The notes under the pieces: generated by a model
What the model saw: the letters and a program-made list of their open reading frames with translations, nothing else
What the model was told of the DNA's origin: nothing
Database searches by the model: none
Program-made: the position numbers and the translations under genes
From: Ditylenchus dipsaci
Lineage: Eukaryota; Nematoda; Chromadorea; Rhabditida; Anguinidae
Length of the DNA: 64,000 nt
Reading direction: 5' to 3'
NCBI GenBank assembly: GCA_004194705.1
Contig: SADC01000044.1
Location: 1-64,000, forward strand
Part shown: positions 33,217 through 43,671 of the stretch, in pieces
Position numbering within the stretch: position 1 is the first letter of the stretch
How the letters are laid out: every line of letters starts with the position of its first letter

Positions 33217-33992
33217 AGTGATGTTTGTGTACTGAGCCACTTTTTGTGTTAAATTACTCATACCTCGACACCTATTTATCCGAAATTCATGTATAATAGC
33301 TTATTTTGAAGAAGAAATATAGTTCTTCAAAATGAATTGATAAAATTTACGAAAACATAAAAATTCGCTTTTTTCTAAGCTAAATAACGCCAATAAAATT
33401 CAGTAATCAAATGAAATGATTTTTTTTGAGTATGACAAACTGAACAAAAATATCTACAAAAGTGTCAGTTTTGAACCAATTTAAAAAAGTTTCATATTTT
33501 TTGGTAGCTGAATAGTTCTGCTATAATCTGAAATAAAACAGTTTTCAAAAATTCATGAAAATTTTAAAGTTATATGCTTCTACACAAATGAGTAATCAAA
33601 TAAAAATTCTATTGATTTTCATTTGTGTACAAGCCATAACTTCATAATTTTTGTGAATTTTTGAAAACTGTTTTATTTCAGATTATAGCAGAACTATCAG
33701 CTACCAAAAAATATGAAGCTTTTTTAGATTGGTTCAAAACTGCACTTTTGTAGATATTTTTGTTCAGTTTGTCATACTCAAAAAAAATCATTTCATTTGA
33801 TTAATGAATTTTTATTGGCGTTATTTAGCTTAGAAAAAGCGAATTTTTATGTTTTCGTAAATTTTATCAATTCATTTTGAAGAACTATATTCTTCTTCAA
33901 AATAAGCTATTATCCATGAATTTCGGATAAATAGGTATCGAGGTATGAGTAATTTAACACAAAAAGTGGCTCAGTACACAAAAACATCACTG
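33217..33992. mobile_element. Near-perfect palindromic element, 776 bp
   Basis: CAGTGATGTTTGTGTACTGA at the left is mirrored by TCAGTACACAAAAACATCACTG at the right. Arms of about 370 bp meet near 33605 with a short spacer. The sequence is AT-rich with no coding content. The target duplication is not resolvable by eye. Confidence 0.88.
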
Positions 33993-34104
33993 CCGATCCC
34001 ACTGTCCCATAAGACAAACTTCAAACATGTTTTTCTTTGCGACCACAAAAAATATCGATGTCTGGTTTTTTTAACGAATAATACAGCGATGCTGATTATC
34101 ACGA

Positions 34105-34290
34105 CAAGCCTGGTCCGCCCAACATAGACTCTGAGTAGAGCATAATGCCCTGATCACGACGGCGCGGGTCCTTGTCGCTTCATTGACGGGTTAAGTATAT
34201 GTGAAGGGATCCAGGAGGTAACAAATAGCGTATGGTAAAAATTATCTGAATACCCACATGTTTTAAATGTTTTAGTACGCCATGATCTCC
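34105..34290 (+). pseudogene. Diverged copy of the coding-like repeat at 7321
   Basis: CGGGTCCTTGTCGC, GGATCC and GGTAACAAAT occur in the same order as at 7510-7570, with stops and indels. It lies just outside the palindrome that ends at 33992. Confidence 0.45.
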
Positions 34291-34648
34291 ATACAGTCGA
34301 ACCTCGCAATACCTAATACAAGTTGGATAGTAGAAATGTTCATATAACAAGACAAACTGAAAAAATGGGCTAAAACCATGATAACCGTATCATGTTTTTT
34401 CGGCAACTCTTGTAGCTTGTTCTCCGTAATTTTGCTAAGGACCTGGACATATCAGCAGCACTTTATAATATAACTTCGGGGTGCTCTACACGAATCTTAA
34501 AAAAATCTCTCAGTGAAAGTCCTTGAAAAAAACACTACTTGAGATTCCTGCGAGAGTAATTCAAATTGATTTTTTATGATAAAGTAGTGCTTTATTAAAA
34601 AAAAATAACGTCAGATCTGGTCGCTCTTTTTATTTTGCTATTCAGCTA

Positions 34649-35435
34649 CCGTATTACTGTATTAACTCCCACCCTCTAATAACTCCCCACCCTACGGACC
34701 TAATATCTGCCTGAGCGAGCATTCGCAACTCTCGTTTTCTGAGTTGAAAAAGTCGCTAACTGGCCACACTAACTGACTTGAAAAGCATTTTGGCCAGCTA
34801 ACGACCTGAAAAAGCATCGCTAACTGGCCAGTCACTAACTGACCGTTGGAAAAAGCATCGCTAACTGGCCATCACTAACTGCCGTTGAAAAAGCATCGCT
34901 AACTGGCCATCACTAACTGACCGTTGAAAAAGCATCGCTAACTGGCCATCGCTAACTGACTGTTGAAAAAGCATCGCTAACTGCCATCACTAACTGACCG
35001 TTGAAACAAGCATCGCTAACTGGCCATCACTAACTGACCGTTGAAAAAGCATCGCTAACTGGCCATCACTAACTGACCGTTGAAAAAGCATCGCTACTGG
35101 CCATCACTAACTGACCGTTGAAAAAGCATCGCTAACTGGCCATCACTAACTGACCGTTGAAAAAGCATCGCTAACTGGCCATCACTAACTGACCGTTGAA
35201 AAAGCATCGCTAACTGGCCATCACTAACTGACCGTTGAAAAAGCATCGCTAACTGGCCATCACTAACTGACCGTTGAAAAAGCATCGCTAACTGGCCATC
35301 GCTAACTGACCGTTAATAAAAGCATCGCTAACTAGCCATCGCTGACTGACAGTATCGCTAACTGGCCGTACACCTTTTTCGATTTTTTAGAGGTTGAAAA
35401 TAACTCCCCATGGGGACTTAATACAGTAAATACGG
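34649..35435. mobile_element. TA-flanked MITE carrying a 39-bp satellite
   Basis: The left end CCGTATTACTGTATTAACTCC and right end GGACTTAATACAGTAAATACGG lie next to TA. The ends match the family at 52054-52302. Most of the interior (about 34790-35365) is a tandem satellite. Confidence 0.85.
34790..35365. repeat. 39-bp tandem satellite inside the MITE
   Basis: About 14 units read CATCGCTAACTGGCCATCAC followed by TAACTGACCGTTGAAAAAG, with single-base indels in some. Since 39 is a multiple of 3, the minus strand shows an open frame that repeats MLFQRSVSDGQLA. This is a consequence of unit length and is not evidence for a gene. Confidence 0.92.
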
Positions 35436-36164
35436 TATATGTCATCTCTACAAAAATTTATGGCTCGTGAAAATCAGGAAATATTTTGAAAAATCCTCAC
35501 CCTAACAAAAAAGAGCTATGGTATGGAGACATGGAAAACTTTCACAATCTGGCCTTGACAAGAAATGTTGGGCTTGTCTAGTAATGGTTCTAAATTTTGA
35601 ACAATCTACACATTTATTTTCTAAACAATAAATGAAAATAAAGGGGACGCAACCAACTCACCAACATAAGAAGACTCGCCAACGTCAAATTCAATTTAAT
35701 GGCGGTCCTAAGGGAGGGGGGCAGTTAAAAGATCATGCTCATGGTGCTCCCCCGCCAATTCAAATTTTTTTCCTAATCATTGGATTTACGTGCGAATTTT
35801 TCGACTTGGTTTCTATAAAATAGGTTGGAGTGGACGAATCCCCTATGGGAGTGATAAGGTGAAGGACATAATCTCATATTCGTGTTTCTCGACCACGATT
35901 TCATGAGAAAACGCCCATTTTTGATTCTGAGAAAAAAATTTCAAACCGCAGGGGGTATCATGGTTTTTTAGTACAAAATTTGAAAAATTTAAATAGGTGC
36001 TTTTTGAATTTCAAACGGATCAAGGCTGTATGGGAGGGGAAGGGAATAAAAGGGGCCACTTTTATGGCAGAACGTTAAAAAGGTAATTTTTTGTATTCTT
36101 CTACTGTCTTACCATGTTTTTTAACTTGGACCGGCAAAATAGACTCTATATGCATTTTATGATC

Positions 36165-36330
36165 AAGATTACTTCTCGGAATCATGTCTAAGCGCCCCCT
36201 TGGAGTTGAGATGCGCACACCCACATACCTTAGACACAAATCACTGGAAAGTGACTCATGAATGCGTGAAAAGATGAATGCATGAAAAAGCATGCATACC
36301 AGAGTTTATTTATGCGGTAGGCCCAGTATT
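36165..36330. mobile_element. GC-hairpin family copy, partial
   Basis: Carries GATGCGCACACCCACATACC, AAATCACTGGAAAGTGACTC and the GCATACCAGAG hairpin arm of the family described at 38395-38665, in inverted orientation. Confidence 0.7.
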
Positions 36331-37135
36331 CAAATTATGTTCAACATCTTCTTGTTAGTGGGCTCTGTGTGATTAGTGGCCCTTTCATTCCTTCTCCTCC
36401 CAATACAGCCCTTAATCCCTTTAAAATTCAAAAAAGCCGCCAATTTAAATTTTTCAAATTTTGACTAAAAAATTATGCTATCCCCCCCTGTGGTTCGAAA
36501 TGTTTTCTCTCAGAATCAAAAAAAAAAACGCGCGGCATTCTTATGAAATCGGGGTCGAGAAACACGAAACATGAGGTTATCTCTTCCATCCGATCACTCC
36601 CCGTGGGGGGGATTCTGAACTCAAGCCAAAAAATATACCTTAAATTAAATTCTGCGCCTTGTTTTGTAAGAAACCAAGTTAAAAAACCGAAGAGAAGATC
36701 AGTGATAAGGAATTTTTTTTGAAATTGGCGCGGACCACCAGACTCCCGTGAGCATGGTCATTTAAATCGAATTTTCTGTTGGCAAGCTTCGCCGTTGGCG
36801 ATTTTCTGCGTTGGAGAGATTCGCCGTTGGCCAGTTTTGCATTGGCGAGATTTGACGTCGGCAAGTATTTCACATTGGCATGTTATGGCGTTGGCGAGTC
36901 GGTTGCGTCTCAATAAGTCTAAGAAATGAATCATTGTCAAGGAAAATGACATTTTAAAATTTGTCCCATATGCATTTAAGGGTTAAACCTTGAAAAAACG
37001 ATGTTTTGACTCTGTTGACAAGTATACTCTTGCCCTTTTTACTGTGGAAGAAGATGTATACTAAAATACAGGTAAAAGACAAAAAAGGGTTCGTAAAATT
37101 TTTGTATGTTTTTCGTATATACTGTATACATAAAA

Positions 37136-37265
37136 TCGAGGGCTGAAAAAAAGAAACAAAGAAAGAAGATACCTGAGGCCAAAGCGAAGAATGACAGCAT
37201 CAACAGAAGAGAGAGCCAGAATTTTTAAACTGAGAGCTGAAAAGAAATAAAGAGAGAAGATACCG
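37136..37265. repeat. Dispersed repeat shared with 30330-30445
   Basis: GCTGAAAAAAAGAAAC, GAAGATACCTGAGGCC and GCGAAGAATGACAGCATC match the other copy, then the GAGAGCTGAAAAG motif is repeated. Confidence 0.65.
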
Positions 37266-37699
37266 GATTGTATACTTTGAATTGTATATTTTGACAACCA
37301 TCATATCAAGTTGAAAAATACTCTTGCAATATGTTAGGTCATTATAGTCTAGTGGTATGTGCGGGGCGTGTCGCGTTGGACATGTCTCTGGTTTCGAGTT
37401 CTCTCTACAATGAGCTTGATTAAACAGTGCGGTGGTGACGACAAATTATCCCATAATTGAATCTCTGTGATTTATGATTAGTCTTTCTGAACTGGCAAAT
37501 GTATTTTTTGTTGGATGTAATCATAGTGGGGGTCATTATACTCAACTAGTTTTGGCGTAAAAATAATTAAGCCCCAACCTTTTGACTAGAAAAGGAAGGT
37601 GACCCCCTCAACTAAAAGTTGACCCCAACTTTTCTGGCAAAAGTCTGAAAATTTCAGATTCTGTTTTTACAAAGTTTGCCTATTATTCACTCTTATTCG

Positions 37700-37890
37700 C
37701 TTTGAATCCTTGTTAATCTCAGAAATTCAAGCCGTGAATCGAGATAGTCAACTAGCGCTCGCTATTCCTTTAAATCTAGTAGTTGGAGAACTTGATGAAG
37801 AATTCAAGAAACAGTTACATTCGCAGCCAGACATGAAATATCTCCATCGCTCGTTTGTAATCTTTCAGCAGGAAGACAGACGATGCATTT
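37700..37890 (+). other. Coding-like exon of unknown family
   Basis: After an acceptor-like TTAATCTCAG the frame reads NRDSQLALAIPLNLVVGELD and then KYLHRSFVIFQQEDRRC, up to the CGGGAT-rich element at 37893. Composition looks protein-like, but no family is recognised. The frame may have been cut by the insertion or belong to an old element. Confidence 0.35.
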
Positions 37891-37892
37891 TT

Positions 37893-38040
37893 ACTAGAGC
37901 TGGAAACGGGACGGGATCCCGATCCCGCCCGATCGATTTTCGGGCGAAAATCCCGTCTCGGAATCACGCCCGATCATTTTCCAAAATCCCGATCCCGATC
38001 CCGAAATTTGGCGAATCCCGACGAAAATTAATTCAAATAA
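37893..38040. mobile_element. CGGGAT hexamer element
   Basis: Starts TAGAGCTGGAAACGGGACGG and is packed with GATCCCG, CGGGAT and TCCCGA motifs on both strands. Related to 14480-14640. No target duplication was identified. Confidence 0.6.
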
Positions 38041-38394
38041 AATGACATACATTTGACGCAATTTTCTTTGCAAAATTGATTTTTCGCTCTCTTTCCGATA
38101 TAATTTTCACTTGATTGTTATAGCTATGAGCGTTATTTGGAGCATAGAACTTTTCGAGAAACTGTCATCGTTTGAATCCAATGCGAATGTGCAAAATTTG
38201 TGAATTCGGTTTGTGGTACTGGCTCAAAAAGACCGGAAATGATGTTCTAAAGCCGTTTAACCGTTAAAACGATAGACAGCCATAAAATGATTAGGAAAGC
38301 ACTTTTCAGGTATTTTTTTTTTGACTTGAATCTAACATTTTGCCTTGGGGACCAAGGTAATTTAAGTCTGGAGGGTACCTAGATACCAAAAAGA

Positions 38395-38665
38395 TGGATT
38401 CGAACACAGTTTGTTGACTGGGCCTACCGCATAAGAAACTCTGGTTTGCATACATTTTTATGCATCCAGAGTTACTTTCGAGTGATTTGTGTCTAAGGTA
38501 TGTGGGTGTGGCGCATCTCAACCCTAAGCCCCACGCCCCTGCGCTCCCGAAGGGGGCGCAGGGGGCTTGGTTGGTTAGAGATGCGCGCACTCACTTACAT
38601 TAGACATGATTCCGAGCAAGACTCTTGATCAAAAATGCATGTAGTGACTCTTTTTGCCCAGGTCC
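38395..38665 (+). mobile_element. GC-hairpin family, best copy
   Basis: Order of parts: CTACCGCATAAGAAACTCTGG; a TGCATA...TATGCA hairpin; CACTTT-like CTTTCGAGTGATTTGTGTC; then a long inverted repeat (GTCTAAGGTATGTGGG with its partner near 38600) around a GC-rich core CCCCTGCGC...GCGCAGGGG. Other copies lie at 36165, 38925, 47455, 61545 and, partly, 23730. No coding content. Confidence 0.8.
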
Positions 38666-38924
38666 AGTGACCAAAACGAGTAGAATACCTTAATACAAGG
38701 TAATTTACCTGGGTACCCCAAGGTAAAAAGTCAGATTTTGGTAAAAAAGAATTTCCAAAAAAATCCATTTTTTGGTGGAAAATGTCAGAAAATGATTTTT
38801 TTTATTGTTTTAAGCATTTAAAAACTATTTAGGAGTCGTCTAAACATGATTTATAACTAAGTGAAAAATTCGCCCACGCCACGAAGCCCCATTTACGCGA
38901 AATGTTTTTTTTTTAAACAAAGCT

Positions 38925-39030
38925 TAGGAGCTGCCAAGCCCCCGCGCCCCCGAAGGGGGCGGGGGGCTTGGCAGCTGGAGTTGATATGCGCACACCCACA
39001 TGCTTAGACACAAATCACTTCAAATCACCT
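38925..39030. mobile_element. GC-hairpin family, core-only copy
   Basis: GCTGCCAAGCCCCCGCGCCC and its complement GGCGGGGGGCTTGGCAGC form a strong hairpin, followed by GATATGCGCACACCCACATG. Confidence 0.7.
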
Positions 39031-39059
39031 TTTTCTTAGTCCACCAAGGCGAAAAGTCA

Positions 39060-41640
39060 AATTTTGGTCAAGAAAAAAATTTTAAAGTCATCTTCCACCA
39101 CTGAAAACATGTTTTCTACACGTTTCAGGTGCTAAAAACTCGAAAAAGTGGTCTCAAGCCCTTTTTCGAGGACTACATATACTGTACTTTAGCCCGTCTT
39201 AGTTAGGGGTTTAGGTACTATGAAGATTCAATCAAAATAGCTCAAGTCTCTACGACTCTTTTCAACAGCACGGCAACTCCGGAGCAAAAGAAATGATCAA
39301 CAAAGACTTTTGCAAAGATTAAATATAAAAAAATGAGTGTCATATACCAAAGGATATAAATGCTAACATAGACAATGGTGGAAATCGCTACAGGTCAAAG
39401 CTTCCAAAGTGGGAATTTTTTCGGCAATGGACATATTTTTGAACGAGGTGTTGACTGGAGGTAAACCTGAAAATCGGCTATCTAACCGAACTGCAATGCC
39501 AGCTGTGAAAAAGCAAGATAAGTGCGGTGCGAATTTCACGAATATTATGGCAGTTGAGCGTACTTTTTATTCTTTTAGACTCCTCGATCTACAAACAACC
39601 TGAACAGAAGCACGCTAGCACTGCCGCTCTGCTTGCTCTGCTTCAAAGCATGCTGCCGAACCAATTGCGGAAGAGGTTCATAACCTGATGAACAAAATAC
39701 ATTTGAAGGATTCGCGGGGTCTCCACACTACAATACTGCCATTGTTTTTCAAAACAAATACAGCTTATATTCTGGTTAGACCAGCGATTTTTTTAGATGA
39801 CAAGAAGAACTAAGCTTGAACAGATGATATTATGAATCCGCCTGGGGCACCTGAATACGGCGAAAGCAGATTGGAGATGCATCGATTTGAGGATGAAAAT
39901 TCCAGTCGAATTGGATTTACTTCGTTGTTTAAAAAGTTGAAATGAATATAATGATGAGCGTAGTGAAAACAAGAGCCTAGAAGCAAAATTTATAAACAGC
40001 TGTAGAAGGTTGCATTGTGGTGAAATTTATCTAGAGCTAGGTAAGCCACCTAGCTAGTACGCAAGCCATCTGTTCAATACCTAAACACCTACAAGATACC
40101 TTAACGAGCTAAATGATGCCTGAACCAACTATAGAGTTTCCTTTTACAGAGTATCTAAAAAATGTTGGCTAAATTCAATTTACTGGTTTGGTGTTTGATA
40201 AGTAAGTTGAGTAAAAGGTGATGTAAACATCAACTTTTGAGAATTCAACGGTAAGTTTTGAGGAGTTAACGAAGAAATTGAGGGGTCAACCTAATAAGTT
40301 GAGGGTCAACCAAGTTGATCCCTAAAAAGTTGAGGTGGGCTCAACCTGGAGTCAACTTTTGGGTTCAACATTGAGGGTCAACTTTTTAGTTGGACCCTAA
40401 GCTAAAAGTTGAGGATCAAACTGCGTTGACCTCTACTATGATTAACATCAATTTACCAACACATTTTAATTTAAACATAAATTTATAGAACTGGGTCTTA
40501 TTCCTACAAACATTTGTCCCACTATTTATACTTGTCACAGAAAATTGTTTAGTCAACTGTCCAATGCGAATAGTTGTCTTTTTGAGAGCATACTTTCGGA
40601 TGAAAACACAACTGAGCTCATCAATAATATAGGCCAAATGAGATAAATGAGCACCCAGTTGTTTTTGGCGTTGACGAATCTGTTTAAGACGTCTTCAGTC
40701 TCACTGAACGCCTAGAAACCAAACAATTCTTCTATTCATTTTTTGAAAACTGTGGTATCTACCCTTTAACAGTTTATCACATCGTCTTCTTCTTCTTTTT
40801 TAATCCTCAACTTCCACCGACAACTTCGGAAACTGAAATTTTTTAGAATATACTTTTTTCTGCCACCAAAAATTGTTGAAGAATTTTTTTGGCACAAATT
40901 TAGAAAACCCAGGGGAACCACGCTCTTACCGTTTACTACTAAAAGTTCTCTGTCAATGTCTCTATCTTGATCCTGCTCTTTTTTTCAGCAGTATTAAAAT
41001 TGTCAGAGAGTGGGAGCAATAGCAGGAGCAAAATTTTGAATTTATACAACACGACTACCATGTTTTGGCACTTTTCCAAAAATTCTGACGTGAGAGTGTT
41101 GTCTATTTCTTCTAACATAGGCGTTTCGCACAATTGTGTATAATGGGAATTTCAAAACTTTTCATTTTCGCAGTTCTATTTAAGGTTGGATTTTTTCTCG
41201 AAAGAATCTTTCGGGGAACTTATTACAGCCGTATAACTAGTGTTGGCAGTTAGGGGTCGGGCTAGAACCGAGAACAAGAATTGCAAAATTTTCGAAAAAA
41301 CGAGATTCTCGAACGGCCTAAATAGGCTTCAGGGACTAACAGGCCCCTGGTGGGACTATTTTATAAGGAATAGGCACAAATGCTCATCCCTGCGTTGGGT
41401 TCGACTAGTATATGGTTCTTAATTTTGAAGAAATTTTTAATCGCAAAAAAAAATTAATTAAAATATACTTTCGCAATAAAGAGCTGTCCCCCGCGACAGC
41501 ATCCAAGACGAGTTAATCGTTCGGTATAACTTGCACAAATCGGTAACTTAAAAACAGTCACCTACACTTAACTATACAGTTGACTACAGACACCCATTTA
41601 TTACTTAACAGTTAATGTAGTTAACTGCCAATTAAAAGGT
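39060..41640. other. Intergenic stretch without a confident gene
   Basis: Short frames near 39409-39603 and 39790-39950 have no recognisable similarity and are interrupted. A TTGAGGGTCAACTTTT-like motif recurs at 40210-40430 and, weakly, at 37600. Nothing else can be supported. Confidence 0.4.
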
Positions 41641-41878
41641 TTAAAGGCCATTGCCGTCTACGACAACGGTTGTCCACGCCATTCAAATTTTTTTCTTAAT
41701 CGTTGGATTTACTTACGAATTTTTTCAACTTGGTTTTTAACAAAACTATACCTAAAATTGAATTCTAGGCCTTGTTTTGTTAGAAATTAAGTTGAAAAAT
41801 TCGTACAGAAGTTCAATGATTAGGCAAAAAAATTTAAATTGGTGGGGACAATTCAAAACAGGCCGCAATGGCCTTTAA
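41641..41878. mobile_element. Complete 238-bp MITE, TTAAAGGCCATTGCCG ends
   Basis: TTAAAGGCCATTGC at the left is mirrored by GCAATGGCCTTTAA at the right. The body (TTCAAATTTTTTTC, CAACTTGGTTTTTAAC) is inverted around a centre near 41760. It is the uninterrupted form of the element split at 13753-14392. Confidence 0.85.
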
Positions 41879-41884
41879 GGTGAT

Positions 41885-42279
41885 TTCACATGGTGTCAGA
41901 CTCAGTGCGCGCCTTGACGTACTGTGGCTGTAATTCTTTTTCTTTGTTGAGAAAAAAATTATGTTAGTCCGTTTTGTAGCTTAGATTCAGGCTCTTATAT
42001 GAGACATTACAATCAACATCTGATTGCAAAATTTTGGATAAAATGCCAAGTCCTGACACTCAATCTGAAAGTCGGCCGGAGTGTCATACTCAGTGTCAGT
42101 CAGAATTTTTATCCAAAATTTTGCAATCAGATGTTGATTGTTAATAGCTCATATAAGAGCCTGAATCTTAGCTACAAGACGGACTAACATAATTTTTTTC
42201 TCAATAAAGAAAAAGAATTACGGCCAAAAGTACCCAAGTCGCGCACTGAGTTGACACTCATTGTGAAAGCCGCTTCATA
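41885..42279. mobile_element. Palindromic MITE
   Basis: TTCACATGGTGTCAGACTCA and the complement of TGAGTTGACACTCATTGTGAA bound two arms of about 180 bp (GCAAAATTTTGGATAAA mirrored). It directly adjoins the preceding MITE. The arm segment CTTAGCTACAAGACGG is like that in 10545-10972. Confidence 0.82.
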
Positions 42280-42424
42280 ATTTGTACGCGCAGCGCCATG
42301 TGCAAAATTTGAATTTGCGGGGGACAGCTCTCTTTCGTTTCTCACTACACTCTTTATAGTTATTTGGGACGACTCAAAAAGAGTACAGCGCTAAACGAAA
42401 GAGAACTTGTCCCCCACCTATTCT

Positions 42425-42500
42425 ATTGGACGGTACTTTTTCGCCCTCTAATTACTTCTTTTTGCCCGCTAAATCTTTTTCGCACATGCCGCCTGCGCGC
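42425..42500. repeat. Inverted fragment of the GCGGGCAGAAAAAAGTAATTA repeat
   Basis: GGACGGTACTTTTTCGCCC followed by TAATTACTTCTTTTTGCCCGC is the complement of the right end of the duplicated repeats at 27745 and 28378. Confidence 0.6.
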
Positions 42501-43671
42501 AAAAACCATAGTCCTTTGTCAGTTAACTACAATATAGCTGTCCAACACCAATACACTGGTTTTTCTAGCTGGGATATTAGTGGCTGAAAAGTTCGAAAGA
42601 GTAAAAGAAACTACAGAAATCAGAAATGAAAAATTAAAACTTGAGCAATTGCAGCACACATCTCATGTTGTGCAAATTCGAATATTCTCCGGCCACCCTA
42701 GTTCTAACAAATTTATTTTTATTTTTCGTGACTTAAGCCAAGCCTTAGGTGTAGAGAAGGCTAGCTTATGTTAGGACAGGCCCGAATTTGTGCCTCAATC
42801 TGCGAAAAAACACGAAAACATTTTTTTGAATTTCCGCATTATACAAAAATTTCCACATTTTTTTCTTGATCAGTTCCATCCTGATTGATTTTTAACTAGC
42901 TCACTCAAGTATTGACATCAGTAGACTCCGCTGTGCCATCCGCAAGTGGAATAGAGTGGAGCTAGCTCCTTTGCCACAAATTATACTCTCATAGCGCTTT
43001 CTCAGTCGAACAACTGAAAAATACTTTTTCGTGGACTTGCAATTTTTCGGAGAACTACCTCGCCAAGTCACTGGAGAACTCTAGCAGCTTCATGTTTGTG
43101 CCTAGAATATAAATTGAGGCATCACTACAAAGCGCATAAATTGTGCTTACAGTTTGCCAAGCTGGCTCTCAGCCACCACCTGATTTACCCGTCTCTCAGA
43201 AAGTGATAGCAACATTTTTTGGCTTACAAGCACTGTCAACAGCGAAGAGGTTATAGTGCCCTGCAAAACATGTAATTTGTTAAACATTACAGCATTTCTT
43301 CAATTCGCTATTTAAAAAAGAGGTTTGTCACATGCTTTCCAGAATGGATTTATAAATATCGTATTTATTCTAATAGAACCAGACTCCCTCGTTTTTGGAC
43401 TAAGATATCATAGTTAGGGCCGTTTTTGAGTTATAATTGATTTATAAAATATAGCCGGATTCTGGCTCTATTAGAATAAATATGGTTTCTCTATATAGTA
43501 TTTGGACTATGTTTGTCCGCTGCTTCGGACATTCAGTAACCGGCACTTTTTGACACCCGCCACCGTAGCAATAACGAAAAAAACTTAAAGTAGAATGATT
43601 GAAAAAAATTGTGAATAAATTCGTTTTAAATTTTTTGTCACATTTTAAGGAGAGGAATTTGTAGAAGTTAC

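Noticed and set aside
35094..35285. Frame on the minus strand with five repeats of MLFQRSVSDGQLA
   Set aside because: The repeat is a 39-bp satellite unit read in frame. Copies with indels break it, and it is flanked by MITE ends.
42580..42774. Plus-strand 64-codon frame (KFERVKETTEIRNEKLKLEQ)
   Set aside because: It looks protein-like at the start but has no splice context, no recognisable family and no support from neighbours.
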